In this document: positions 32,639-42,128 of the stretch, one piece after another
Layout of the letters: every line of letters starts with the position of its first letter
Numbering within the stretch: the first letter of the stretch is position 1
Translations under genes and position numbers: made by a program
DNA from: Pelagibacteraceae bacterium AG-390-C22
GTDB lineage: Bacteria > Pseudomonadota > Alphaproteobacteria > Pelagibacterales > Pelagibacteraceae
Direction: 5' to 3'
Length of the DNA stretch: 64,000 nucleotides
NCBI GenBank assembly: GCA_003278125.1
Contig: QCGX01000002.1
Coordinates: 1 to 64,000, forward strand
Notes under the pieces: model-generated
Database searches by the model: none
Seen by the model: the letters and a program-made list of their open reading frames with translations, nothing else
Told to the model about the DNA's origin: nothing

Positions 32639-33099
32639 TTTAGTACAAGTATTGAGCTATTAAGTGTTAAAGCATAGCTTGACCATAAAAGGTAAGGTAT
32701 CATTAAATAAAAACTAATTTTATCTAAGTAAAAATATCTTTTCATAAGTAAAACAATAAAAATTAAAATAATAAACAAATTAATCAAGGCAAATGCAATT
32801 TGGTGAAGACCAAAAAAAACAATGCTCCAAGTACCATTAAAAAATAAATGAATAAAATAAAGTTGCAAAGTTTTCAAATCAAATGAATTTATCCAGATTT
32901 TCCAGATTGCTAATGCCATCATGATATATAAAGTTGTCCAAACAGGAGCAAATACCCAGCTCGGTGGATTAAAACTTGGTAAAATTATCTCTGAATACCA
33001 AGGTTCTTTAAAAGATGCGGTAATAAAACCCCCTATAGCTGATGGTATAAAAGTGATTAAAAGTATTAAGAATAGAGATAAATATTTATTCTTAGTCAT
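32635..33099 (-). CDS. tspO: TspO/MBR family tryptophan-rich sensory protein
   Basis: 154 residues, five hydrophobic helices. FKEPWYSEIILPSFNPPSWVFAPVWTTLYIMMALAIWKIW is the TspO signature; WSIVFFGLHQIAFALINLF and LIPYLLWSSYALTLN-type end are conserved. TspO binds tetrapyrroles and cholesterol-like ligands and in photosynthetic and proteorhodopsin-bearing bacteria responds to light or oxygen. Placed in the light/oxidation gene block. Confidence 0.92.
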   Translation of the reverse strand: MTKNKYLSLFLILLITFIPSAIGGFITASFKEPWYSEIILPSFNPPSWVFAPVWTTLYIMMALAIWKIWINSFDLKTLQLYFIHLFFNGTWSIVFFGLHQIAFALINLFIILIFIVLLMKRYFYLDKISFYLMIPYLLWSSYALTLNSSILVLN

Positions 33100-33120
33100 A
33101 AATTAATATATAACTAATTT

Positions 33121-33873
33121 ATGTCTGAAAATCAGAAAAAAATCTGGATAACTGGAGCAAGTAGCGGGATAGGTAAAGCAGTTGCCGAAAAGTTTGCCAA
33201 AGAAGGTTGGCAAGTAGCGGTTTCTGCTAGAAGAAAAGAAATTTTAGATGATATGGCGAAAAATCATAATATTTCTTCTTACCCTTTGGATGTTGTAAAT
33301 GAAGAGGACTGTTCAAAAACATTTGATAAAATTATCTCAGAATTTACAAATATTGATCTTTGTATTTTTTGTAGTGGTACCTATGATCCAAAAAAAGAAA
33401 AAGAAATCAATCTTAAACAAAATAGATTTGTTATGGATGTAAATTATTTTGGTGTTTTAAATTGTGTTAAAGCAGTAGAGAAATATTATAAAGACAAAAG
33501 AAGCGGCCATATCTCAATAGTTTCATCAATTGCTGGGTATAGGGGGTTGCCTAATTCAAGTGGTTATGGCCCCTCGAAAGCTGCTTTAAATAATTTTGCT
33601 GAAAGTATTTTTTTTGATTTTAAAAAATATAATGTTAGAATTTCAGTGATATCTCCTGGATTTATCAAAACACCTTTAACCGATAAAAATGATTTCCCTA
33701 TGCCATTTTTAAGATCTGTAGAATTTGCTGCTGAAAAAATATATAATGGTCTTAATAAGTCTAGCTCTTTTGAAATTCACTTTCCTAAACAATTAACATT
33801 AATTTTAAAATTTTTGAGAATATTGCCTTATAAAATTTACTTATTCTTGATTTACAAACTGTATAAACGTTAA
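33121..33873 (+). CDS. SDR-family oxidoreductase
   Basis: 250 residues. GASSGIGKAVAEKF (cofactor binding) near residue 12, CSGTYDPK at the NNAG position, and the complete catalytic triad region SIVSSIAGYRGLPNSSGYGPSKAAL with YxxxK. PGFIKTPLTDKNDFPMPFL follows. Its place among DUF3833, Cfa-like, DUF1365 and FAD-oxidoreductase genes is a known conserved neighbourhood in proteobacteria, suggesting lipid modification. Convergent with DUF3833, 4 bases overlap. Confidence 0.9.
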   Translation: MSENQKKIWITGASSGIGKAVAEKFAKEGWQVAVSARRKEILDDMAKNHNISSYPLDVVNEEDCSKTFDKIISEFTNIDLCIFCSGTYDPKKEKEINLKQNRFVMDVNYFGVLNCVKAVEKYYKDKRSGHISIVSSIAGYRGLPNSSGYGPSKAALNNFAESIFFDFKKYNVRISVISPGFIKTPLTDKNDFPMPFLRSVEFAAEKIYNGLNKSSSFEIHFPKQLTLILKFLRILPYKIYLFLIYKLYKR

Positions 33874-34394
33874 TCTTTCACAAACATTACAGTAAGTTCA
33901 GCAACTTTAATTCCAAACTTTGTCATAGTTGCTCTATTAATAGCAACTCTTTCATCTTGTTTAAAAATCCAATCATCAAAAGTAATTTTAATTTCCTTAC
34001 CTTTTACTGGAACTAATAAAACATATTCAAATTTAAATGCTGGTCCATATGAAAATCCTTTCGCAGTTCCAACTACATCTCCTGCAGTTCCTTCATAATT
34101 ATGTTCATCTATTTTATTAATTTTCCATTGTCTTGTTTGAACTTCGCCGTCTGACCAATTGAATTTTTCATCAAGAATTAATTGTTTCCCATCCCACTTC
34201 CCGTCTAAATCTGCGGAAAACTGTCTTGTGACTTTTCCAGAACGATTTTGAAGAATACCCCATGCTTTAACATTGCCAGACAAATAGTCCTCAATAATCA
34301 ATCTTGGTTTTTGATCTTTAAAATCTGTTGGTTTCATATTGCTTGAGCATCCTGTTATAAAAAAAATTAATATTAATACAAATATATTTTTCAT
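33870..34394 (-). CDS. DUF3833 lipoprotein
   Basis: 174 residues with a lipobox ending FFITGCSSN (Cys16). The mature domain DYLSGNVKAWGILQNRSGKVTRQFSADLDGKWDGKQLIL and DEHNYEGTAGDVVGTAKGFSYGPAF matches DUF3833. Likely outer or inner membrane lipoprotein in a lipid-modifying pathway. Overlaps the Cfa-like gene by 4 bases. Confidence 0.9.
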   Translation of the reverse strand: MKNIFVLILIFFITGCSSNMKPTDFKDQKPRLIIEDYLSGNVKAWGILQNRSGKVTRQFSADLDGKWDGKQLILDEKFNWSDGEVQTRQWKINKIDEHNYEGTAGDVVGTAKGFSYGPAFKFEYVLLVPVKGKEIKITFDDWIFKQDERVAINRATMTKFGIKVAELTVMFVKD

Positions 34395-35581
34395 GCCGAT
34401 TGTCTATTAGACATAGAAAATTGAATCAAGTCTATATTTTTTGCTTTAAATCCAGCTTCACAATAACATAAATAAAATTCCCACATTCTTTTAAAGTATT
34501 CATCAAAACCTAAAGGAGAAATAGTATTCCATGTTTTAAAAAAATTATTTTTCCATGTTAAAAGGGTTTTTGCATAGTCATCCGAATAAGAGTTTATTTT
34601 TTCTAATCCTAATTGGTTTTTTTTAGCTAATTTTTTAATGTGCCCTAAAGAAGGTAAAAAACCACCTGGAAAAATATATTTTTGGATAAAATCTTCTTCT
34701 ATCCTGTAACGATCAAATAAATTATCCTTAATAGTAATCCCTTGAATAGCTGCTTGCCCATTGATTTTTAAGGAATTTTTGATTGTCCTAAAATATTCAT
34801 CTAGATATTTTTCCCCAACTGCTTCTATCATTTCTATTGAAGCAATTTTGTCGTATTTATCTTTTAAATCTCTATAATCTAAAAACATTACATTAACTTT
34901 ATTATTTAAATTACTTTTAAATATTCTTTCTTTTGTATAATCATATTGTTTTCTAGAAATTGTAATACAATCAATAATTACATCTCTTCTTTTAGCTAAA
35001 AATTCTGAAAACCCTCCCCAGCCACATCCTATCTCTAAAATTTTGTTACCATCTTTTATGTGAAGTAAATCAATTAACTTTTGATACTTATTTTTTTGAG
35101 CTGTTTCTAAATCATCATGTTTATTTTCATATATAGCACTTGAATAAGTTAAAGTTTTATCTAGCCAGCTAGCAAAAAACTCATTTCCAAGATCATAGTG
35201 TTTAGAAATATTTTTTAAACTATTAGATTTTGTATTGGATGCAAAAATTTTTTTTAAAATATTTTTTATTGTTTGTAATTTTGCACTACCTGAAAATGAA
35301 TGAATAAGTTTTATATTTTTTGCTGTAAGTTCAATTAAATTTGTTAAATTAGTAGAATAGAAATCTTTATTTATGTGGGCTTCTCCCAAAGCGGAACTGC
35401 CTCCTAAAATAATATTTAAATAAAAATTAGGATTTATTATTTTAATATCTGCGGTAAATGACTCTTCAAAGTTTCCAAAATGATAAACTTGGCCGTCATA
35501 GTTGACTAATTTTAAATTGCCAGTTTTTATGGATTTTAATTTGTTTAAAACAAATTTTTCTGAAATTTTAAATAAACTCAT
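34391..35581 (-). CDS. cfa: Cyclopropane-fatty-acid-synthase-type methyltransferase
   Basis: 396 residues. SAM-binding motif KILEIGCGWGGFSEFLAKR near residue 180, preceded by NISKHYDLGNEFFASWLDKTLTYSSAIYE (a strong Cfa marker), and IEMIEAVGEKYLDEYF. The N-terminal 100 residues bind lipid. Adds a methylene or methyl group to unsaturated acyl chains in phospholipids. The companion genes here differ from those of plain Cfa; in Rhodobacter a similar cluster is linked to singlet-oxygen response and furan fatty acids, so the product may not be cyclopropane. Confidence 0.9.
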   Translation of the reverse strand: MSLFKISEKFVLNKLKSIKTGNLKLVNYDGQVYHFGNFEESFTADIKIINPNFYLNIILGGSSALGEAHINKDFYSTNLTNLIELTAKNIKLIHSFSGSAKLQTIKNILKKIFASNTKSNSLKNISKHYDLGNEFFASWLDKTLTYSSAIYENKHDDLETAQKNKYQKLIDLLHIKDGNKILEIGCGWGGFSEFLAKRRDVIIDCITISRKQYDYTKERIFKSNLNNKVNVMFLDYRDLKDKYDKIASIEMIEAVGEKYLDEYFRTIKNSLKINGQAAIQGITIKDNLFDRYRIEEDFIQKYIFPGGFLPSLGHIKKLAKKNQLGLEKINSYSDDYAKTLLTWKNNFFKTWNTISPLGFDEYFKRMWEFYLCYCEAGFKAKNIDLIQFSMSNRQSA

Positions 35582-36342
35582 TAGTTGTTTTCGTAACTCA
35601 AATTATTTTTAATTTTTTTATCTCTTTTTCTATATATTGCTCCTTTTCTCCATAATAGTAATGCTTCAAAATGTATCGCACTTATTATTTTAACGGACAT
35701 TAGTGGGTATCTGAAAAAATTTATAATTAATTGTTTAAAAGTAAATTCTTTCTTTTTGCCAGTTTGGACAGCGGTTAAAATGATATCTTCATTATCAACT
35801 TGTTTTATCGAAATAGACAATTTTTCATTGGGATTTAATAATTTAAAATTATAGTAAGTATCCATGTCCATAAAAGGAGAAACGTAAAATTTTTTTTTAC
35901 ATTTTTGTTCTATTTTATTTTTGTCTTTAACTTTAAAAATATATGTATGTTGCTCATTGAAAGTATTTTTAACCTCATAAAAAATTGCTTTTAATGAATT
36001 ACCTTTATAACAATAAAAAATACTTAGTGGATTAAAAACATAGCCAAAAATTCTTGGATAGCAAAGTAATTTTACATTGTTAATATTTTCATCGATATTA
36101 AATTTTTTCAAATTATCTAAAACCCAAACTTTTAAATTTTTTCCGTCTCTATCACCATGATCTTTGTCGTAAAAACTAAAAATGTTAAATTTATTATAAG
36201 AAAAAATTTTTATATCTTTATCTAATTTTTCAATTTCATCTAAATCTATAAAAAATGAAAAGGTTTTATATTTTAAAAAATGCTTAACTGGCTTAAACCT
36301 TGTGTGTGTTATTACTCCATTGTAAATACATGAATTCATCAA
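35581..36342 (-). CDS. DUF1365 family protein
   Basis: 253 residues of the DUF1365 family: CIYNGVITHTRFKPVKHFLKYKTFSFFIDLDEIE at the start, LLCYPRIFGYVFNPLSIFYCY in the middle, FNEQHTYIF, and PFMDMDTYYNFKLL. Function not known; nearly always beside an FAD amine-oxidase-like protein and a Cfa-like gene. Shares one base with cfa (35581) and 4 bases with the FAD gene. Confidence 0.9.
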   Translation of the reverse strand: MMNSCIYNGVITHTRFKPVKHFLKYKTFSFFIDLDEIEKLDKDIKIFSYNKFNIFSFYDKDHGDRDGKNLKVWVLDNLKKFNIDENINNVKLLCYPRIFGYVFNPLSIFYCYKGNSLKAIFYEVKNTFNEQHTYIFKVKDKNKIEQKCKKKFYVSPFMDMDTYYNFKLLNPNEKLSISIKQVDNEDIILTAVQTGKKKEFTFKQLIINFFRYPLMSVKIISAIHFEALLLWRKGAIYRKRDKKIKNNLSYENN

Positions 36343-37565
36343 ATTTTAAAATTTTTCATCAAATTAATAGTAGATTTTATTCCATCTTCATGAAATCCAT
36401 AACCAAAATAACTTCCACAATACCAAGTTCTTTTTTTTCCTTGAAGTGAAAATAAAGATTTTTGATGCTTTAATGTGTCTGAATTAAAATGAGGATGAGT
36501 AAAATTTATTTTTTTGATTATAGATTTTTTATTTATTTCACAAAAGGGATTTAAAGTTAAAAAAAAATTATTATCACTTTTTAAATTTTGTAAGTTATTT
36601 AGCCAATAAGTTACGGATGTCTGCTTGCCATTAGATATTGAATTCCAACTAGACCAAGCTAGTTTTTTTTTTGGCATAAGTTTTTCATCCGAATGTAAAA
36701 TGGCTTGGTTAGATACATATTTAAATTTACTCAATATTCTTTGTTCTTCTTCGGTTGGTTTATCAAGCATTTTTAGACTTTGATCAGCATGTGAAGCTAG
36801 AACTATATGATCGTAATCTAAATAATCTTCACCAATTTTTATCCTTACATTATTTTCGTTTCGGTTAACACTGATTACTTTATAGTTCTTAAAAATTTCC
36901 CCACTTATTTTATTTAAAACTTTTTTTACATAAGTTCTGCTTCTATCAGTAACAGTATACCATTGGGGTCTATTCCTTAATTTAAATAAACCATGATTAA
37001 TAAAAAAATTCAAAAAAAGTTTTAAAGGGATTTCTTTAGCCTTAGAAAAAGGCATAGACCATATTGCTGCTACCATAGGAATAATGTGATATTCAACAAG
37101 ATATTTTGAAAAATTTGATTTATCTAAATAACTGCCAAGTGTTTCTCCGTCTAAATTATTTTTAATTAATAAAGGAGCATTTTTATAAAATGAAATAATC
37201 TCTATTATCATTTTTACAAAATTAAAATTAAATATATTTGACTTATTTGCAAAAATAGCTTTGAGTCCACGACCACCGTACTCAATATTACTTCCTTGTA
37301 TAGAAACAGCAAATGACATGTCACTTTTTTCAAAAGGAACTTCTAATTCCTTAAAAAAATTAAGTAAATTAGGGTAAGTTAATTCATTGAATACAATAAA
37401 ACCTAAATCTACTGGAATAGTCTTTTTCTGATTTTTAATATCATAGGTATAAGAGTGACCTCCAAAATAATCTTCTTGTTCAAAAAGATCTACTTTGAAT
37501 TTTTTTGATAGGTAATAAGCGGCTGATAATCCGGAAATCCCTGAACCAATTACTGCTATTTTCAT
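36339..37565 (-). CDS. FAD-dependent oxidoreductase (amine oxidase / desaturase-like)
   Basis: 408 residues. N-terminal IAVIGSGISGLSAAYYLSKKFKVDLFEQ (FAD), GGHSYTYDIKNQKKTIPVDLGFIVF, and VTDRSRTYVKKVLNKIS in the middle; C-terminal TWYCGSYFGYGFHEDGIKST holds the FAD-tail motif. In the conserved DUF1365-Cfa neighbourhood it is likely to introduce a double bond or oxidise a methylated acyl chain. Overlaps DUF1365 by 4 bases and follows gcvP by 3 bases, so it is in the same run as the glycine genes. Confidence 0.88.
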   Translation of the reverse strand: MKIAVIGSGISGLSAAYYLSKKFKVDLFEQEDYFGGHSYTYDIKNQKKTIPVDLGFIVFNELTYPNLLNFFKELEVPFEKSDMSFAVSIQGSNIEYGGRGLKAIFANKSNIFNFNFVKMIIEIISFYKNAPLLIKNNLDGETLGSYLDKSNFSKYLVEYHIIPMVAAIWSMPFSKAKEIPLKLFLNFFINHGLFKLRNRPQWYTVTDRSRTYVKKVLNKISGEIFKNYKVISVNRNENNVRIKIGEDYLDYDHIVLASHADQSLKMLDKPTEEEQRILSKFKYVSNQAILHSDEKLMPKKKLAWSSWNSISNGKQTSVTYWLNNLQNLKSDNNFFLTLNPFCEINKKSIIKKINFTHPHFNSDTLKHQKSLFSLQGKKRTWYCGSYFGYGFHEDGIKSTINLMKNFKI

Positions 37566-37568
37566 TAT

Positions 37569-40436
37569 TTAAGCAGCTGCATCTTTATACTCATCCATAG
37601 ATGGACAAGAGCATACAAGATTTCTATCTCCATAAACATTGTCCACTCTAGCCACAGGGGCCCAATATTTATACTCTTTTAAATAAGTTTTAGGAAAAGC
37701 TGCTTCAGCTCTTGAATATGAATGTCTCCATTCATCTGAAGATAATTCTAAATATGTATGAGGTGCATTAATTATTGGATTATCTTTTTTTTCAAATTTC
37801 CCATTCTCAATTTTATCTATTTCATCTTTAATGCTTAATAAAGCGTTACAAAATCTGTCAATTTCTTCTAAATTTTCACTCTCTGTTGGTTCTATCATAA
37901 TAGTTCCTGAAACTGGCCAAGACATTGTTGGAGCATGGTATCCGTAGTCTACTAATCTTTTAGCAATGTCCTCTTCTGTAATTCCTGTTTTTTCTTTAAT
38001 CGGCCTTATATCGATAATGCATTCATGTGCAACGTTACCGTTCTTCCCGGTATATAAAATTTTGTATTTTTCAGATAACTTTTTCGAAATATAGTTAGCG
38101 TTTAAAATAGATATTTCTGAAGCTAATTTTAACCCTTTAGCTCCCATCATTTTAATATACATCCATGAAATGACTAAAATACTTGCGCTCCCCCATGGTG
38201 CAGCAGATACTGAACCCATGCCTTTATCTAAATTCAACTCTTTTAAATGCTGATGAGTGGGTAAAAAATCTTTTAAGTGTTTTGCGCATGCTATTGGGCC
38301 CATTCCAGGTCCTCCGCCTCCATGAGGAATACAAAAAGTTTTATGTAAATTTATGTGACAAACATCTGGTCCAAACTCTCCAGGTTTAGCAATCCCAACC
38401 AAAGCATTTAAATTTGCTCCATCCATATAAACCTGACCTCCATTAGAATGTATAACTTCACAAATTTCAGATATTTTTTCTTCAAACACTCCATGTGTTG
38501 AAGGATAAGTGACCATTAATGCTGCTAAATCTTTTGAATATTTTTCAGATTTAATTTTTAAATCATCAAAATCAATATTTCCATTATCATCACAATTAAC
38601 CACTACAACTTTCATGCCTGACATTTGAGCGCTTGCTGGATTTGTTCCATGTGCGGAGTTAGGTATTAAACAAACATTTCTGTTAGCTTGATTATTGTTT
38701 TTATGAAATGCTCTTATTGTCATAAGACCAGCATATTCCCCTTGTGCTCCAGAATTAGGTTGTAAAGATACTGCATCAAATCCAGTAATTTCTTTTAGAT
38801 CTTTTTCTAAATCATTAAACAATGTTGTATATCCTTTCATTTGTTCAACGGGAACATAAGGGTGAGGAAGAGAAAATTCTCTCCATGATATTGGTATCAT
38901 TTCAGCTGTTGAATTTAATTTCATAGTACACGATCCTAGAGGGATCATTGATCTATTTAGTGCTATATCACTATCTTCCAATCTTTTTAAATATCTCATC
39001 ATTTCAGTTTCAGAATGATACTTATTAAAAACCGGGTGAGATAAATATTTTGAAGTTCTTAATAGATTTTTTGGAAGATTATCCAGCATAACATCTTCTA
39101 TGTCTTTTAAATCATTGTTAATTCCAAAAATCTTTAAAAGTAAGTTTACATGATCGATTCTTTTTGCTTCATCAAAAGCTACGGATAAAGTGTTATTATC
39201 TACTTTCCTTAAATTGACTTTTTCGGTAATTGCCTTTTTATAAATTTCTCTAGTTTTCTCATTTGTTTTGATCGTTACAGTATCAAAAAAATTATTTGAG
39301 TGGAGCTCAAAACCTCCCTCTTTTATATTATTAGCAAATAATTTTGCCAATTTAGAAGTTCTAGTAGCAATATTTAAAATTCCAGTTGGACCATGATAAA
39401 TAGCATAAGCAGCAGATACTATTGCCAATAAAGCTTGCGCAGTGCAGATATTGCTAGTAGCCTTATCTCTTCTAATGTGTTGTTCCCGTGTTTGAAGAGA
39501 AAGTCTATAAGCTTTTTTACCAAATTTATCTACTGACACTCCAATAATTCTTCCAGGCATTGATCTTTTCAAATTTTCTTTTGTAGCAAAGAAAGCGGCA
39601 TGAGGTCCTCCGTAACCCATAGGAACTCCAAACCTTTGAGCATTACCTACTGCAATGTCAGCCCCGAGTTCTGCAGGTGTTTTTAATTTTGCTAAAGATA
39701 GGAGATCACAAACCACTATAGCTTTTCCTCCTTTTTTTCTTATTAAACTTATTGCTTCACTAGGGTCTACGATTTCTCCAAGAGTATCTGGGTATGCTAA
39801 AACTCCGCATATTAAATCTCCATCTAAATTTTTAATGAATTCACTTTGATTGCCAATTAGAAGTTCTAGTCCAAAAGGCTCTATTCTAGTTTTTATCAAA
39901 TCAATAACTTGGGGATTGCATTTTTCAGACACATAAACTTTTTTTGAATTATTTTTGGAGACTCTTTGAGCTAAACCGACTGCTTCAGCGGCAGCTGTTG
40001 CCTCATCTAATAAGGAAGCATTTGCAATATCCATGCCGGTGAAATCAATGACTAACTGTTGAAAATTTAATAACATTTCTAGTCTGCCTTGAGCCACTTC
40101 TGGTTGGTAAGGAGTGTATGAAGTATACCACCCTGGATTTTCTAATAAATTTCTAAGAATAACATGGGGAGTAAAACAATTGTAGTAACCCATGCCAATA
40201 AAATTTCTATAAGTTTGATTCTTTTGAGCAATTAATTTAAGTTTTTTTAAAGCTTCACTTTCAGAGATTGAATGGTCCATATTCAATTCATTTTTTAACA
40301 ATATATTTTCAGGAACAGTATCCTTTATTAACTGTTTTAAAGAATTACTGCCAATATGGTCTAACATTTTTGATTGGTCCTCTTTAGAAGGGCCAATGTG
40401 TCTATTAATAAATTCTTGTGAAGTATCGTCTATCAT
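37569..40436 (-). CDS. gcvP: Glycine dehydrogenase (decarboxylating), P-protein
   Basis: 955-residue single-chain P-protein, which decarboxylates glycine and passes the aminomethyl group to lipoyl-H-protein. PLP-Lys lies in HINLHKTFCIPHGGGGPGMGP near residue 700; NASLLDEATAAAEA and RSMIPLGSCTMKLNSTAEM are family markers. Intact and full length. It directly follows gcvH (single base spacing), all behind the glycine riboswitch upstream of gcvT. Confidence 0.97.
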   Translation of the reverse strand: MIDDTSQEFINRHIGPSKEDQSKMLDHIGSNSLKQLIKDTVPENILLKNELNMDHSISESEALKKLKLIAQKNQTYRNFIGMGYYNCFTPHVILRNLLENPGWYTSYTPYQPEVAQGRLEMLLNFQQLVIDFTGMDIANASLLDEATAAAEAVGLAQRVSKNNSKKVYVSEKCNPQVIDLIKTRIEPFGLELLIGNQSEFIKNLDGDLICGVLAYPDTLGEIVDPSEAISLIRKKGGKAIVVCDLLSLAKLKTPAELGADIAVGNAQRFGVPMGYGGPHAAFFATKENLKRSMPGRIIGVSVDKFGKKAYRLSLQTREQHIRRDKATSNICTAQALLAIVSAAYAIYHGPTGILNIATRTSKLAKLFANNIKEGGFELHSNNFFDTVTIKTNEKTREIYKKAITEKVNLRKVDNNTLSVAFDEAKRIDHVNLLLKIFGINNDLKDIEDVMLDNLPKNLLRTSKYLSHPVFNKYHSETEMMRYLKRLEDSDIALNRSMIPLGSCTMKLNSTAEMIPISWREFSLPHPYVPVEQMKGYTTLFNDLEKDLKEITGFDAVSLQPNSGAQGEYAGLMTIRAFHKNNNQANRNVCLIPNSAHGTNPASAQMSGMKVVVVNCDDNGNIDFDDLKIKSEKYSKDLAALMVTYPSTHGVFEEKISEICEVIHSNGGQVYMDGANLNALVGIAKPGEFGPDVCHINLHKTFCIPHGGGGPGMGPIACAKHLKDFLPTHQHLKELNLDKGMGSVSAAPWGSASILVISWMYIKMMGAKGLKLASEISILNANYISKKLSEKYKILYTGKNGNVAHECIIDIRPIKEKTGITEEDIAKRLVDYGYHAPTMSWPVSGTIMIEPTESENLEEIDRFCNALLSIKDEIDKIENGKFEKKDNPIINAPHTYLELSSDEWRHSYSRAEAAFPKTYLKEYKYWAPVARVDNVYGDRNLVCSCPSMDEYKDAAA

Positions 40437-40817
40437 TTAATTTGGATTATCCTTACAAAATTTGTCATATTCTTCTTTTGACATTAAAGAGTCAAATTCT
40501 CCTTTGTTTTTAATCTTTAATTTAAAAAACCAACTTGCTCCCTCTGGATCTTTGTTAATGCTACTAGGGTCATCTACTATATTTTTATTACCCTCAGTAA
40601 TCTCTCCAGAGATAGGTGAATAAACATCGCTAGCTGCTTTTGTTGACTCAACAACAGCTGCTTGCCCCTCCTTTTCTACAGATTTTCCTGCATCTGGTAC
40701 CTCTGCAAAAACTATATCTCCAAGCAATTCAGTAGCATGTTTAGTGATGCCAACTGTAGCTACATCACCATCTAGTGAGACCCATTCATGTTTCTTTGAA
40801 AATTTTTTTTCACTCAT
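40437..40817 (-). CDS. gcvH: Glycine cleavage H-protein
   Basis: 126-residue carrier. [61 protein letters not shown] with the lipoylated Lys in ESTKAAS. Shuttles aminomethyl between P- and T-proteins. 15 bases after gcvT and one base before gcvP; GGAGG-type ribosome site in TAAGGAGGTAAAA ahead of the ATG. Confidence 0.97.
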   Translation of the reverse strand: MSEKKFSKKHEWVSLDGDVATVGITKHATELLGDIVFAEVPDAGKSVEKEGQAAVVESTKAASDVYSPISGEITEGNKNIVDDPSSINKDPEGASWFFKLKIKNKGEFDSLMSKEEYDKFCKDNPN

Positions 40818-40832
40818 TTTTACCTCCTTAAT

Positions 40833-41927
40833 TTATTTAACATAGCTTTTTTTATAAAATGGAAGCCCTGAAACTTTACCTCCATATTTTTTTCCTCTTA
40901 CTTCTAACTTTATTAGTGTTCCAATTTTAGCAAAATTAGATTTGACATATCCCATTGCAACTGGTGCATTTACACTTGGGCCAAAGGTTCCGCTGGTAAC
41001 AAGACCTATCTCGTTATCGTCAAGTGAAAATATTTTCGTATTTTCCCGAGCTATAACTTTGCCCTCGGGCTTAATACCAACCCTAATTTTCTCACTTCCA
41101 TTAGTCAATAAATTTTTAATCTTTTCCCATCCATTAAAACCCCCAACATCTTTTCTTTTTTTTGCTATAGCCCATTTTAAATTAGCTTCTATAGGGTTGA
41201 TTTTTTCATTTAAATCGTGTCCGTACAAACAAAGACCTGCCTCTAATCTTAATGTATCTCTAGCACCTAAACCTATCGGTTTGACTTCATTTGAAATTAA
41301 AAAATTGATTAGTTTTTCTACTTTTTTATCTGAGATAGAAATTTCAAAGCCATCTTCTCCTGTATAACCTGATCTTGTTACATATAAATTTTCATTATCA
41401 TAATTAAAATTATTACCAGTCATAAATTTTAAATTAGAAACACCAGGTATCAATTTTTCTAATATTTCTACCGACTTGGGTCCTTGTAAAGCTATTAAAG
41501 ATAAATCATTACTTAAAAGATGCTTATGATTATTTTTTAAAAATTTTGAAATTTGTTTAATATCATTTTCCTTGCAAGCAGCGTTTAAGATTATACAAAA
41601 TCCTTTTTCAGTTTTTGTTACAATTAAATCATCGATTATTCCTCCGTCATTATTGAGTAAAAAAGAGTATTTTGAATGGTTTATTTTTAAAGATTTTAAA
41701 TCTGCGGGAATAATCTTTTCTAATGCCTCTGTTAACGTTTCATCGCCTTCCAAAAAAAATTGCCCCATATGAGAAACATCAAAAAACCCGGCATAAGTTC
41801 TTGTAGAAATATGCTCTTTTACAATCCCGTCTTTATACTGAATTGGCATTTCATAACCTGCAAAAGGGACGAACTTCGCCCCAAGATTTTTATGAATATT
41901 ATATAAAGCTGTTTTTTGTACTTCCAT
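40833..41927 (-). CDS. gcvT: Aminomethyltransferase, T-protein
   Basis: 364 residues. Transfers the methylene to tetrahydrofolate and frees ammonia. FAGYEMPIQYKDGIVKEHISTR, FDVSHMGQFFLEG, and ITRSGYTGEDGFEIS-like YVTRSGYTGEDGFEISI; GARDTLRLEAGLCLYGHDLN is a strong marker with the folate-contacting residues. First gene of gcvT-gcvH-gcvP; starts 15 bases after the riboswitch. Confidence 0.97.
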   Translation of the reverse strand: MEVQKTALYNIHKNLGAKFVPFAGYEMPIQYKDGIVKEHISTRTYAGFFDVSHMGQFFLEGDETLTEALEKIIPADLKSLKINHSKYSFLLNNDGGIIDDLIVTKTEKGFCIILNAACKENDIKQISKFLKNNHKHLLSNDLSLIALQGPKSVEILEKLIPGVSNLKFMTGNNFNYDNENLYVTRSGYTGEDGFEISISDKKVEKLINFLISNEVKPIGLGARDTLRLEAGLCLYGHDLNEKINPIEANLKWAIAKKRKDVGGFNGWEKIKNLLTNGSEKIRVGIKPEGKVIARENTKIFSLDDNEIGLVTSGTFGPSVNAPVAMGYVKSNFAKIGTLIKLEVRGKKYGGKVSGLPFYKKSYVK

Positions 41928-41941
41928 AATAACTCTAAACT

Positions 41942-42088
41942 AACCCTATCTGTCCATGTACCTGAGAGATTTAATCCTTCGGTGAGGCTTAAGCCTACTT
42001 TCCAGAGTTATTACGGCAACGGTCCTTTTGCCTGAGAGTTTCTAGGGTAGTTGCTCCTTCGGCGCTAAATAAATTAGTCTCTCCCGTT
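41942..42088 (-). promoter_or_regulatory. Tandem glycine riboswitch
   Basis: Read on the minus strand from 42088: GGGAGAGACT, then CGCCGAAGGAGCAA and ACTCTCAGGCAAAAGGACCG complete aptamer 1. After a short linker aptamer 2 has TCTGGAAAG, CACCGAAGGATTAAA and TCTCTCAGGTACATGGACAG. Both show the conserved glycine-pocket cores of the family. It ends 15 bases before the gcvT ATG. In SAR11 this riboswitch turns on glycine cleavage when glycine is plentiful. No terminator hairpin is seen between aptamer 2 and gcvT, so translational control by masking of the ribosome site is possible. Confidence 0.95.
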
Positions 42089-42096
42089 ACATTTAG

Positions 42097-42125
42097 ATTC
42101 TCCTCGAAAAAGGGCAAAAAGTCAA
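42097..42125 (-). promoter_or_regulatory. Sigma-70-type promoter of the glycine riboswitch-gcv operon
   Basis: On the minus strand TTGACT (42125-42120) is 17 bases from GAGAAT (42102-42097), a full-length spacing; transcription would start 6-8 bases later, just before the GGGAGAGA of aptamer 1. It squeezes into the 40 bases between the EamA stop and the riboswitch. Prediction from consensus only. Confidence 0.5.
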
Positions 42126-42128
42126 ATT

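Noticed and set aside
40942-41367. 141-codon plus-strand frame inside gcvT
   Set aside because: Antisense to strongly conserved gcvT; no start signal and no family resemblance.
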